A stretch of DNA of 64,000 bases, taken from positions 174,881,868 through 174,945,867 of the forward strand of contig OX235279.1 of assembly GCA_944472155.2 (NCBI GenBank), read 5' to 3'. The stretch comes from Trichobilharzia szidati. Lineage: Eukaryota > Platyhelminthes > Trematoda > Strigeidida > Schistosomatidae. Below the pieces are notes generated by a model. The model worked only from the letters and a program-made list of their open reading frames with translations, had not been told where the DNA came from and did not search any database. Shown piece by piece: positions 45,301-58,100 of this stretch. Position numbers and translations under genes: made by a program. The first letter of the stretch is position 1; each line of letters starts with the position of its first letter.

Positions 45301-48300
45301 TTCAAAGTTTCTTATAATTTGTTTGAAATAGATTAGCCATTGGTCATCCTTATTCTGATCTACAACAGCAAACACCTAATGAGTTCTAATGAGAAATAAT
45401 ACTGATTACTCAACAGATGAACTTGTAATTCAACAAAATTCAGAAAAGTTACTGAGTAATGTCGTTCTACTTTGAAAACAAGACGTTATAGGAGCAGTAG
45501 TAGTAAGTAGACGCAACACATATCACTTATAGTGAAAAGTGCTCAAGGAATTAACTGATGCTTTGAAGTCTGTAAAAACTGCTTCTAGAACAGAATTACT
45601 GGTTCGTCGGACGGATGACTTATTTTCCAATATTAAGGGAAAGAAGGGAAAATATACAAACAAACTGAGGGAGTTGCCATGGGATCACCAATATCCCTGG
45701 TTGTAGCAGATATATTCATGGATAGGTGGGAAAACATGGCGATTGAAACGTTCAGCCCCACCCCAAAAGTATGGTGGAGGTATGTAGATGACATATTCAC
45801 TGTACTTAGAACACAGGATATAGATAGATTTTTCGAACACATTAACTCAAAGGTGGAGGCAATTCAATTCACTTATGAATTGGGACGTCAGGAAGGAAAG
45901 ATGGAAAGTTAAACACTAGTGTTAACAGGAAACCCACACGTTCAAGCAGATATTTGGACTTCCGATCATCCCATCCTATGTCAGTAAAAATAGGTGACAG
46001 AGCACAAAACTAAGTAGTACCAAGGAAAATCTAAGACAGGAGGGGAGACATATAAGAGAAGCCTTGAAACTTAATAATTACCCTGATAAATTAGTCAGAA
46101 AGTATGTAGGGAAATGTAAAAATAAGATAAATAATGATAGTAGTGATAGTGATATTAATAATAATAATAATGACGACATGCATGTCAAGCATCCGAAGCA
46201 TAAAGACAACACTAACAATAAGGAATCTAAATGATCGGTAGTACTTCCATACAAAGAAGGAAACTCGGAAACCTTACGCAGAATTCTTAACAAGGCAGGA
46301 ATAAAAGTGGCTGGCATTCAAACCCACAAACTCATTTAGAAACGAGCTTTGTCGGTTAAAGGATCAATCCTGTGGAGCCTTTAAAACAAAACAATTTAGT
46401 TTATCTAATACCCTGCCCGCAATGATTGTCAGGTCAGACTAGCCGAGCACAAAAACCTAGCAGCGAAATCTAGATTAGTTGACCCGAATAAGATAAAAAA
46501 TCGAGAGAATAGTTCAGCCAAAGCACTCACTAAACGTGCAATTACACACAACCATTCAATGGGATGGATGGGATAAAATCTAATGTCACAGGGTGGAGGG
46601 AGAGATTGATAACAGAAGCTTTGTTTATCGAATCAACTGCAAATACGTGTAATAGGAATGATTCAACACCTGTCCATCCAGATATCTGGAAAATTCTACT
46701 ACCCCAGAGACGATAAATAGGAGAGGACAAAGAAAACTATAAAACTCAAGTTTCGAAGTCGTGTGATTATAATTGATGAAATGATTATGAACAATAAATT
46801 GTGTTCGAAACATTGTCATCCAGTTAATAATAATAATACTGTTTCACTGACTGTGTGATACATCTAATAAACAAACTAATAAGGGAAAGAACATTTTCGA
46901 TTTCCCCGCCCAATAATGACCACAATGAAGCACAATTTTTAAGTAATATATGGTTTGTTTGTTTTTTCAAAAATGTCTTTGTTTTTCACTATCCTTGCCT
47001 TCACTATATCTGAACTGTTTTGAAATGCCGTTTTAGCATTCATTCATGTTTGATTCGATATGAAAAGTAACAGAATAGACGCTGAATGACTCAGGCAAAA
47101 GAAGACAATAAAAGAGAGGCGAAAATTTGCGCATAGCATCAGTTTGAGTGTTTGTGCTTTTGCATATTACAGACATGTGGGTATATATATAAGTTGAGTG
47201 CGTTAGTATAAGTGTATGAGCTATATATATATATATATATATATACATATATATTTACACATACGAAGGAGGTCGTAGAACACCAGCCAAACTATTGATT
47301 TGTGCCGTAAGCAACACCTATGATTTTTTATCTTTGACACTCATAAACACAATAATACTAACAATAAATGATTACTAATTATGGCATCGGACTGCACCAG
47401 TAAATAATAATCAATGGAAGTCTGTAGAGTCATTTTTATTATTTGTTTGTTTTTGTTTCCATGGCAGAGTTTTGTAATTTACTGAGTAATTTTCAAGTTG
47501 TCATTTTCCCCTTACTTTCTGCCCTTTTTCGTATTAATGCTCAGTGTGATCCAGCTTGTCTCATAGATACTGAGTTTAATACCGCCTCTGTGTAGGGGAT
47601 GTCACCTTCCTACATCAGTTGGCCTGACAGCATATTTATGTGTCATCCCACTCTCTGGTATGCTTACCACAGTCACCTTGTTTGCCTAGATGGCGGAATA
47701 AAATATTCCTCTGTTTGTATGTGTTATCCCGTTGGCAGTACTTTTTTGTACTCAGGTATTAGATTACTGTAGTATTATGGTTTCCTCTAGTTTCTAGAGG
47801 GACATAGAGCTTCAGCCGCCCTTCTCCACTGCGTTTGGTTCTCCGCCAACGTTTTCACCTGGCTGCACGTCTGCCCACATGCTTTAATCTCCTCTTCACA
47901 TGACCTCCTCAATGTCACTGACAACCAACCAACTCACCGCTTTCCATTCGGGTTCCACTCGAGAGAGAGCCTGGCGAGTGATGTCACTCAACTAATGGTT
48001 TGTTTTCTCACAGTATGGTCAATCCACCTCCATTTCTTCCTGCACTATTGTTGCACAATCCAGGATTGGTTTACTGAAAAACTTTTAATTAGAATTTTCA
48101 AATTTTTTGGATACAGGTATTGTTACTTTCTTTAAACATTCTACCAGGAGTTCTCAGTTTTTTCAAGAGTTTTGATCCCATTATTTCAATCCCTGTAGTT
48201 CTGTACAACTTCATATAAAACTCTGTTAGCTAAAAGAGTGGCTTCATTCTTTTTATGCAGGGGATATGGTGTTCCGTAAGAAATCAAATCTAAAAGAGAT

Positions 48301-49119
48301 ATAATCACAATTTCCTCTGTGATGGAAATCAAATTTCCCAAATTAAAATTGGTGCCAACTGCTCTCTTAAAATATCTAAGTGTATTTGTTAGATGTGTCA
48401 TGGAAATGATTGCTACAAAAGTTCCTTGCCGCACTTGCATCATGGTAACTGATGAACTTTACCATAATTTAAACTTCGTCTTCAATAGATGACAGTATTT
48501 CGTTGAGCAGTTGTATCGAAAACTCAAGCAGACAAACAAATATCAGCCAAAACTCAGTTTTGGACTACAACATTCTTGGGTAACATTTCCACCCACAGTA
48601 TATGACTCTTAGATTCGGTAGCCTATTAACAAATCCTTGGACTTCGAAACAGTAAGACGCAAAATCTTGCAGATAAATCACGCTGATTAGTGAAGTACGA
48701 CTAGCTGGACATCTACTCTTTTGTTTGTGTTCGCGAACTACCTTGTACACTAAGAAATTAGTAGCAGGAGTAGTTTATGAATTATAAGTAAGTATTCACA
48801 AAAACTTACTAAAGACTAAAATCACCTATGACAGTGAAGTACTAAGGAAACGTTGAACCATAAATTAAAACCTCGAACGAAGACGTACAAATTTAAGCTT
48901 GTAGCCAAACGGAGAAAAATGCAGTCTCCTGTTCTGTGCAAATTAAACTCTGTTTCTCCTTCACTTTTCTCTAGAAGCCCCTTTTCTGCTTCACAAGAAT
49001 AGCTTATCACTTCTTTTTGTATTACAACTAAAACTGCTAAATAATCTTTATTTTTAGATCAGTTGATTGATAAAGTATGTTGCTTCATTGTCGAGCTGTT
49101 TGCCTAACGTAGCATAATT

Positions 49120-49195
<76 letters not shown>

Positions 49196-52100
49196 TAAAA
49201 TATATCCTATTCATGTAAGCATAAAACGTGGAGTTATATCCTCTTCAGTGCGAATAAAGCATGTCCGAATGGTGTACTGAACGAATAAGTGGATGTGATC
49301 AGTTTCTTGAACCTTATTTAATCTGGATCTATTCTTGTTTGTCGTGTAGGCCTTATCCCTAGACATTTATGAAAACAGATATGTTTTAACCGATTTAAGC
49401 TTTAACACCTTTTAACAACTTGCCTTACAGTCATTATTACATGTTTAAATTTCAACTGATTGAAATTGGCCATTAAAATTTTCAGAAGAATCGTTTCTGA
49501 ACAAAGGATATTCTTGTCGATAACCTCATCATTAGCTGTTGCAGTTATCTATACATAACAGTGAATGAATTAGTCATACTAACAATATTGTTGTTTAGAT
49601 GGTTGAAGGCAATAGGCCACAGGAAGCACAGCCTCAAGAGGTTTCGTGCTAGTTGGCACTCAACAGTCACCGAGGCCCTTATCTGCAATCTCCAAGGAAC
49701 TCATATCCTCATGTTCGAAGATTCGAACCCGCGTCACCCAGTTCTACTAGAAGTCAGAGACGTTACCACTGAGCTATTCGGGTTGGCGATTGACCCTTGT
49801 AGGACTGTATTGGATATTTTGTTTTGACTGTGCACTAGTCAGTAGATGGTGTAGTGTGTCTAGTTCATGGTTTGGCGCAGACTGATTTCTGTCAGTGAAG
49901 TTTGTAATGTGGCCACCATTCTGGGCGGCTCTCCATTACGGTGCACTGTGAGTTGTTGGTATTAGATGGTTGGACGCAACATTAATGCTGTTTAAATAAC
50001 ACCAAATCAATAATAATATCAATGAATTACAGTTCAGTAGCATCAACATAACAATACACATTGAATATCAGAAAAGTTAGCAAAGATAATAATATAAATT
50101 CATGAAATTATAGTTTCCACTGAATGCCGGCCACGGCAGTAGTAGTGGCTAGTTAGACTTGCTTCTTCCGCACACAGAACACTGGTTGTTTCAGGCGACT
50201 GCTGATAGCTTCAGCTGTTTTCAGTATGCGGTACCTGAATGTTTTTGGCAGTTTGTATGCTAGCCGATAGCTGATTGAGAAGGACTCCTCAATACTGGCT
50301 TGGTGGCCAGTTTCTACCAGGTGGTCTAATACGGAGCTATTGATCCTTCTCATCACGCCTTTACTTAACGACATCGGTAGATGTTCTCGAGCAAGCACGA
50401 AAACTCAAGTTCCTAGTGCAATGGCCAATATAAATCTCTACACCACAAACGTAGTTGAAGAGGCTAGTAACTAACTCATTCACTATTACGTTATATGTAA
50501 CTGTAGAACCTGATGATGAAGTTATTGAAAAGAATATTCTTTATTCAGTAACCATTTTTACATCAGTCTTTGAATTTGAAAGGCGAAAGGAAGTGCTTAA
50601 GTTAGGTAGTCATACAATGGTGAATTTCTTTTTGTCATTTGACTTTTGGTGATCACCGTTATCTGAATAACTTATGCGATCGGTTGTGTAACTTAATTGG
50701 TCATCGTATATTTATGTATCTGCTATTTTAACGAGACTCAGCGCATACATGAACTTAAAGCAAAGATAATCTGTAACTATGAAATTGAATATTACAATCC
50801 TAACAGTCTTGACTAACAGTCATGCATTTCAAATATAAAGCTTTATTAAACTTACTACTGATGTAAACCAAATGTTTATTCTATGAAGCGATGACTAGAA
50901 CAGTATCCCGTTGTGATCTTGTGATTTTTTCTCACCTATGAAATTTAATGCACAAGGAAAAATTATAAAGGATGCGCCGAACACCTTGTCAAGCATATGA
51001 ACTGTCTGAACCGCAAAATGGAGGAAAGGTGTTACTAGTATTATTTGGGATCGTCAGTTAGTCCCGTAGTAGGTTAACTGTACAGCTAATGATGATGGAA
51101 TCTGAGTCAGGTAACCAAGGTTTAGGCACACCCAGTTTACCATTCGTATTTACTATGGAAAAGCTGGAAAATAGAAGAAAGTTGGTTTCTAGGGTTTTGC
51201 ATTCATTTGGTCAATACATGAAGAGGTTCGCAGAACATAAATAAATGTAGATGGAGAAATAACAGTAGTGTGTACTAAGCTGGTCTAAAATATGAATATC
51301 AGGAAAACTGAAACACTCACCATGTATATTGTTTTATGCGCATAGAGCATTCTAAATTCTTGATTAATTTTTATGTATTGGTTTTTTCGCAAGGATTTAG
51401 TTTAATTGGTTAGTTGGAGGATTTCATCATGAGCAGACACTAGGTAGAAAACCATTGGAAGACCACCTGAGAGTACTGGACAGCTGTTTCAAATGTCTAA
51501 GTTTGGGACTCTTCAACAGTACGCACCCACCACAGGGGTTCGAACCTAGGACCTTCTGGTTACAAAGACGGCTCGTAGAATGTAACTGGAAGTTCCTGGA
51601 TTCGAACCCAGGTAGGTACGTACTGATGAAGAGTCCCAAACTAAGACGAAACAGCTGTCCAGTACTCTCAGGTTTACAATGGTTCTCTAACTGATACCAG
51701 CTCATGATGAAATCCTCCAACCAACTGATATACAGACTACTTGTGCAAGCACAGACTTCTTTGATTGCACACCGGTCAGTAACTAGTGTCCAGTCAAACA
51801 AAAATATCCATTACAGTCCTACCGGAGGTAAGTCGCGAGCCTAAATAGCTCAGTGGTAATGTTTCTGACTGCTGGTAGCATTGGGTGACGCGGATTCAAG
51901 TCTCAGAAAATGAGAACGTCAGTTCCTTGAAGATTGTAGATATACGCCTTGGTGACTGTTGAGTGCCAACTAGCGCGAAACCTAGGTGAGGCTGTGCTTC
52001 CTGTGGCCTATTGCCTCCAACCATCTAGTAGTACAAACTTCTTCTTGATGTCCTGTAGCTCCTGACAATGATACTTTCTTGAATAAAATTTCCTGAATTC

Positions 52101-55100
52101 GTAACAATGTTTTATTTTCAAGGATTATTGCTATGACTTAAGCATTTCAATAAAAGTCTCCAAACGACCAGGCTAACTCATATACATGAAGAGTAGGTGT
52201 GGTCCTATATAACGTTACCGGGGCAATTCGCTTTCCACAAGCTAAAATGAACAGATCTTAGCCATCTACATATTGTTTAGTCACAGAATTTAAATTACCA
52301 GTTTACTGATTTTTCGTCTGTTTTCTTCTCTCTCTCTCTCTGTTTTTTGATTTCATTAGAGCCAAAATTTATGAATTTCGTTGCCATACGCCAGAAAATT
52401 TAAAATCACGTGAATTATCTGGATTAGCTGTTGAAGACATCTGTTCAGAGGAGTTGAGTAATTCAGGCGGATTGTCTGGCGATTTCACAGGAAGCTACAA
52501 TGAAAATCATGGTGGATTCGATAATTACAATAATCCTACGGGACAGAATTATCCAGGGAAAAGTAGTAACATAGATGATGTATCGTCTGGAAAAGATCTG
52601 AAACCAGTCAATACACGTGGTCAGAATGACCAGGTGCTGAGTACAGCTGGTGGTTTATCCACTGAAATGATAACTGTCATAGTCGCTGTTATTGCTGTTG
52701 TCCTCGTTGTCATCATTGCACTCATTGCCTATTCTGTGCGTAAACGTTCACAACGCAGAAAACAACAAGAAAGAAATCTGGGAGTTTCACACAAAACTAA
52801 TTCATACTGGTAAGTAGAAGTTAATTACTATTTTTTGTGAAGGGTATATATGTGCATACGTTGACAATACTCTGTACACTTTGGTGGTATAGACTATTAG
52901 TTACCTATGTATTATGATATGATGGTATTACTTGGGTGCTTATCTGTTGGCCGGTAGACGGGAATTCACTTATTCACCAAGTGATTGAAGTAGGAGTCTT
53001 TATACCAGTGTGTTTGTTAATATTTCATGAGGTTTGCCCGGAAATATGTTTTGTGTTCACTGTCTAGATTTGCCATTTATCATTCTTTCAAATATGTTTA
53101 TATTTTAGTAAACTCTTAAACGTCATACAGTGTTCATTCTGCCTATCTGCTGACTGTTGAGTTAAATAAGATCGACGATTTGTTGTACAGCCGTTAGAAA
53201 TTAGATATACATATAACAGTGGAAGTTAGAGTGTAGACTAGGCACTTTGAAGATATCCTATCATTATTTTGTTGTTAATCCCTTGGTATCCGGGTGCAAC
53301 ATATGGCTTCCATAACCCATCTCCACCTTGTACTATTTTCCGCTACCCTCTTCATCTAGGTCCATGATTGCGCACAATGTCTCACCTCCTCCTCATACGA
53401 TCTCTTCCATGTCACCCTCACACTGACGACCTATTCGAGTCTTCTCATTTGGACTCCACCTGAGGGCCTGGAATGCGAAGTCACTCGACGATTTCCTTAA
53501 TACATGCCCAATCCATCTCCTTCTTCTTCTACATATTTGTTGAGCGATCGGCTCTTGGTTGGCCTTTTCACAGCCGGAGTTTTTTGTTGCTAATTCCTTC
53601 TGGACACTTGATCTTCAATACAGATCGGAGTCAGCTGTTAATAAAGAGTTTGTAACTCATCGGAAATCCTCTCCATTATGCACCATGCTTCTGACCCATG
53701 TAGTAGAACTAACTTAACATTGGTGTTGAAAGTCCGAACCTTACTGTTTATGCTGAGGCGGAGTGCAGAAGATTTATAAACTTGTTTCGGATTGATAAAG
53801 GCGTATCTTGCCTGTCCGATTCTGGCTCGCTGGCTGGCTTTGACACTTTCATCCGCTCCGAATTCCTGTGGTTGAAACCCTGCTTCCTAGCCAGATAAGT
53901 GAATGAAGTGACGTCTGTCAAATTTCTGCCGTTGATGCTGATTGGTTGGTTAGTTATCTTCATCACCTCTTTCTTCTCTATCTTCTCCCGGACTCTTTTG
54001 TTCACTGCCAGCTAGCCAGGCTCTTCTGCCAGTTTTCACCTGCCTGCAAGTCTTCGATTTTGTGTGACATTAAACATAAATCATCCACACGCGAAATCCA
54101 TATCTTCTAGAGTCTTCTTATCGGTCAGTGCAGTGTATTCCTGACTCCTCGCTCCCCACTCACAGTCTTTTGCATAATCCAGTCCACTAGAATCAGGAAT
54201 ATCATCGTTGGTGACAATGGGCAGGTAGCCTTGTCTTACTCCTGTGTGCACTTCGAACGCCTCACTGAGTTTTCCGTTGTGGATCACTTGACACGTGGCG
54301 TTGTCATATAGCTGTTGCATGTTGGAGATGTCCTACCAATGTATATATATTCAGAGCAGTTACAATCAACTAGCTTAAATCAATATATTCATATATATAG
54401 CATACAATGAATTGGTGGTTTTTAAATAGTCTGGAAACTACACAACGATAATGAGCATCTAGTTCTTTTAATAATATATATATATATGTATATGTCAGAT
54501 AGAAATTTTCACGTGTTTCTCACTTCATCTATAAGAGGTAAATGAACAGTATGCGGTAAATGTGAGCACCAGAAATGCTATTACAAGTGTCATTCAGTTA
54601 ATTCAATACACACTACTCTGTGCAATTGAAATTTCACCTTATCTATGTGCAACGATGAGAATATGATAGAGAAAATACTGATATAGCCTTCCTTACATAT
54701 GGATCATATATACATGTATGTGTTTCTTGAGCTTGAGTAGGCTGTATTGAGTGAATACTAAGTGCTTATTTCATTGTGTGTGAATGCTTCACATGTCAAT
54801 ACTTATTCCCGGTACACTAACAACAAGAAAAGCACTACACCCGCAAATTTGAAAATAAGCTTTACAATGAATGATTTAGAATATCATTGGTCAGATTCTA
54901 CTGACAGTTCAATGTGTTTTTTTATCCTTCACGTTCCCCAGTGGAACAAAGGGCTTCAAGCTGGTGGCTTGAAGTTTCTGTAGGAGTGTTTATTTTACAA
55001 GATGGGGTTGCTAGCCTCATGCCCAACCTTTCCTCTTCACCAGCTTTTAGTTCTGGCTCAGCGAGGTAAAGGAGTGCGTCGGCCGGGGATCGAACCCCGG

Positions 55101-58100
55101 ACCATGTGCATGGTCGGCGAGCATCCTAACCTCTATGCCACCGACAGTTCAATGTAGAGTGTCATTAAAACATCTGGTTCATTTGATACTAGCATATGGG
55201 TAGCATTGCCAACGCCAATAGGTAGTTTTGTTCCCTGTCGAGGCAGTATGATAACTGAGCGGTTAATGAATAGCATTATCGTGTGAATATGGTGGTAGTT
55301 TAGTCGCTTTCTGCGGCCAGTTCTTTTTCTAGTAGTAGTTGTAGTAGCAGTGACAGAGCAGTGTTTATGAAGTAACACTGAAGGCGATACACAGACTGAC
55401 GCCAAGGTCTAACTGAGGCAATTGTTATTTTCTAGACTAGACTAGACTAGACTGTGAGGAAGCAAGACACTCCAGTGAAAATGAAAATGGAACTACAAAC
55501 AATCTAGTCAAGTAATGAGGGCTACCTCAGCATTAAACATGTGGGTAGCGGTAACTGCGTTGATGGCTAAGCTTTGAATGCCTAGCAAATCGCGATAACG
55601 ATAGTCCTCTATCGTAAAGTGACGCCGAATGGTAATACCGGCTTTCAGGTTTATTTTCAAGTAAATATTGCTATCATTTATATATCCTCTGGTTTTCCGT
55701 CTAATAAACACTGAGACTGGAATTATCTCAAGTGTTTGTAAGAAATAACTCAATCATACTGCCCCTTATTCTATCGGAGGGGGAGGGGAATCATGACTCC
55801 ATTAGGTGTCACAAATGGTTTCATTTATTGGGACTCATTAGTTATGTTTAGTTACTTTATACATTGAGCTGACGTCTACTTGAAGGTTACTCTTGAAATT
55901 TACTATAAAATTAGTTGAACATTTTGAATAGTAGTTAATTTCTAAAGTCAGAAAAAGCCATACTATATTTTAGAGCAGTTTAATAGATTAGATGACGGAC
56001 ACTTTCGCTCTACAGCTTGTAAGCTAGTAAACATATGATGACTTCACCATTTGTTTTAGGTTGGACCACGGATTGATATCAGTTGGGGAACCATTGAAAA
56101 CCAGGTAGTACTGGACAAACAGCTGTTTCGTCCTACTTTGGGACTTGTCGGCAGTGAGCTTGCAATGTAACCTGAAGGTCCTGGGTTCGAAACCCAGTGA
56201 GCGCCTACTGATGATGAGCACCAAGCTAGGACGAAACAACAAATAGAAACCCTACAAACTAATTCTTGAAGACTTCACCGATTGTGATATCATGTTTCAA
56301 GCATTTCAAAAGATTTACCATTGATCTCATGTACCGACATTCTCTTTTGGTAATTCAGTCGGTGTTTGTTGATTCATAGCCAGTTCACATAAATCCGTTT
56401 TGTGGTTTTACACTCTTTGAGTTGTACAAATCATCTTTAAAGCTTAATAGAACGATAACCACTAACTTCATAAGACTCCTATGAAATTATATGTCTATCG
56501 TTATAGTGTTACACTGTCTGCATGTTGATTGTTCTCAGAGTATGCACGTACACTCTTTTGATCTCCTTCATTTCAAACTGTTATCTAATTATACGACTAT
56601 GTAATCCTTAGTTCACTTGTCGCTATAAACTACTGACTGACTGATGTGAGCAGTTGGATGCCACTCACATCAACCAGTTGTGCTTGTTATGCAGAATTGA
56701 TGAAGGATTTACCCAGTTTTGATTAAGCCCCGAGAGGCCGAATCATTTCAAACCACTTGAATTCTGCCTGGCTACACATCGGATCTAAATTCGCAATTTG
56801 AAAATTAATTCCTCGATTTGTAAATTACACATTTCGAGGCAAAATCTCACCACGGTCTCCTCTGGAAACTGAAATTGTGAAGATCACAATATGTAATCAG
56901 CTTGCATATTGCTAATTCGATTTCTTACTTCACTTGTTGATAAACTCAAAATATGTGCACGCATCTTTCACCAGGTATCCAGTATCTTTCACTGGCTTCA
57001 TTTCATCTGAGACAAACAGTGTATACTAGACAGAAATTTATGTCAATAGTTGCTGTTTATATCTGAAATGAGGCAAAAATGACTAACATCAGTTAGAGAA
57101 CCATTGGAGAACCAAGTGGGAGTACTGGACAGCTGTTTCCGTTGTCCTAGTTTAGGACTCTTCAGCAGTATGCACCCATTACAGGGGTTCAAACCCAGGG
57201 CCTTCTAGTTACAAGGCGAGCTAGCTCGTAGACCATTAAGCCACTGGGACTCGATCCAATAGCCCATGAATTCTAGCTTCTGCCAACTGACCAATTCACA
57301 ATGTCTTCTTCGAGCTCGCACTGTAACCGAAAGGTCCTGGGTTCGAACCCCGGTGTTGGGTGCGTACTGACGGCGAGTCCCAAACTAGGACAAGGGAAAT
57401 AGCTGTCCGCTACTCCCAGGTGATTTTCCAATGGTTCTCTAACTGATGGAATCCTCCAAACAACCGATCAAATCCCTACAAAACTGCTGACATATATTCT
57501 AAGGGGTTATGGAGGAATGGACTTCTGTTTTTTGTAATGTACAAGTCCTCTGAGTAACTTCAGTTAATCTTATATACCTTCTTTCTGTTGATAAGGTAGA
57601 CTACAGCTTACCAGAAACATTAAAAATAGGTCGAAGCATGAGAAAATGGATGTTAAGAGTAACTGATATGTGTAGTTATTTAAAGCATCAGAGAAACCAT
57701 TAGGTTGGAATGGGACACATTCAGATGTGAAACGATCCACAGCCCATCAGTAACCAATGGCTGCCCACCAGGAAACATTATCGGTGCACAGTGTTCTATT
57801 TCGCTACAACCACGTGTGCAGTTAATAGAAACTCTTTCTTCTTCCATTTTTAGCAAACTAATATTGTCAGCACATTAAAATTATCTGTAGATTCATTGAA
57901 TTAACAGAACAATTTGTATCGGAATGACTTTAACAAAAAAAAGGCTTTCCGGCATTCACTAACATCTTGTTTGAGTCAGTTACAAGCCTAACTGGCTTCA
58001 ATTTGCGTCGGTTTATGTTCGTGTATACGGGATGTATGTATGTTTGTGTGTGTATGTGTGCGTAAGTTAAGCACATATTTGCTCAACGTTTAGTCTTTAT

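Noticed and set aside
49124..49193. CRISPR or other regularly spaced repeat array
   Set aside because: It is a plain AT dinucleotide microsatellite. No array of spaced repeats occurs anywhere in the window.
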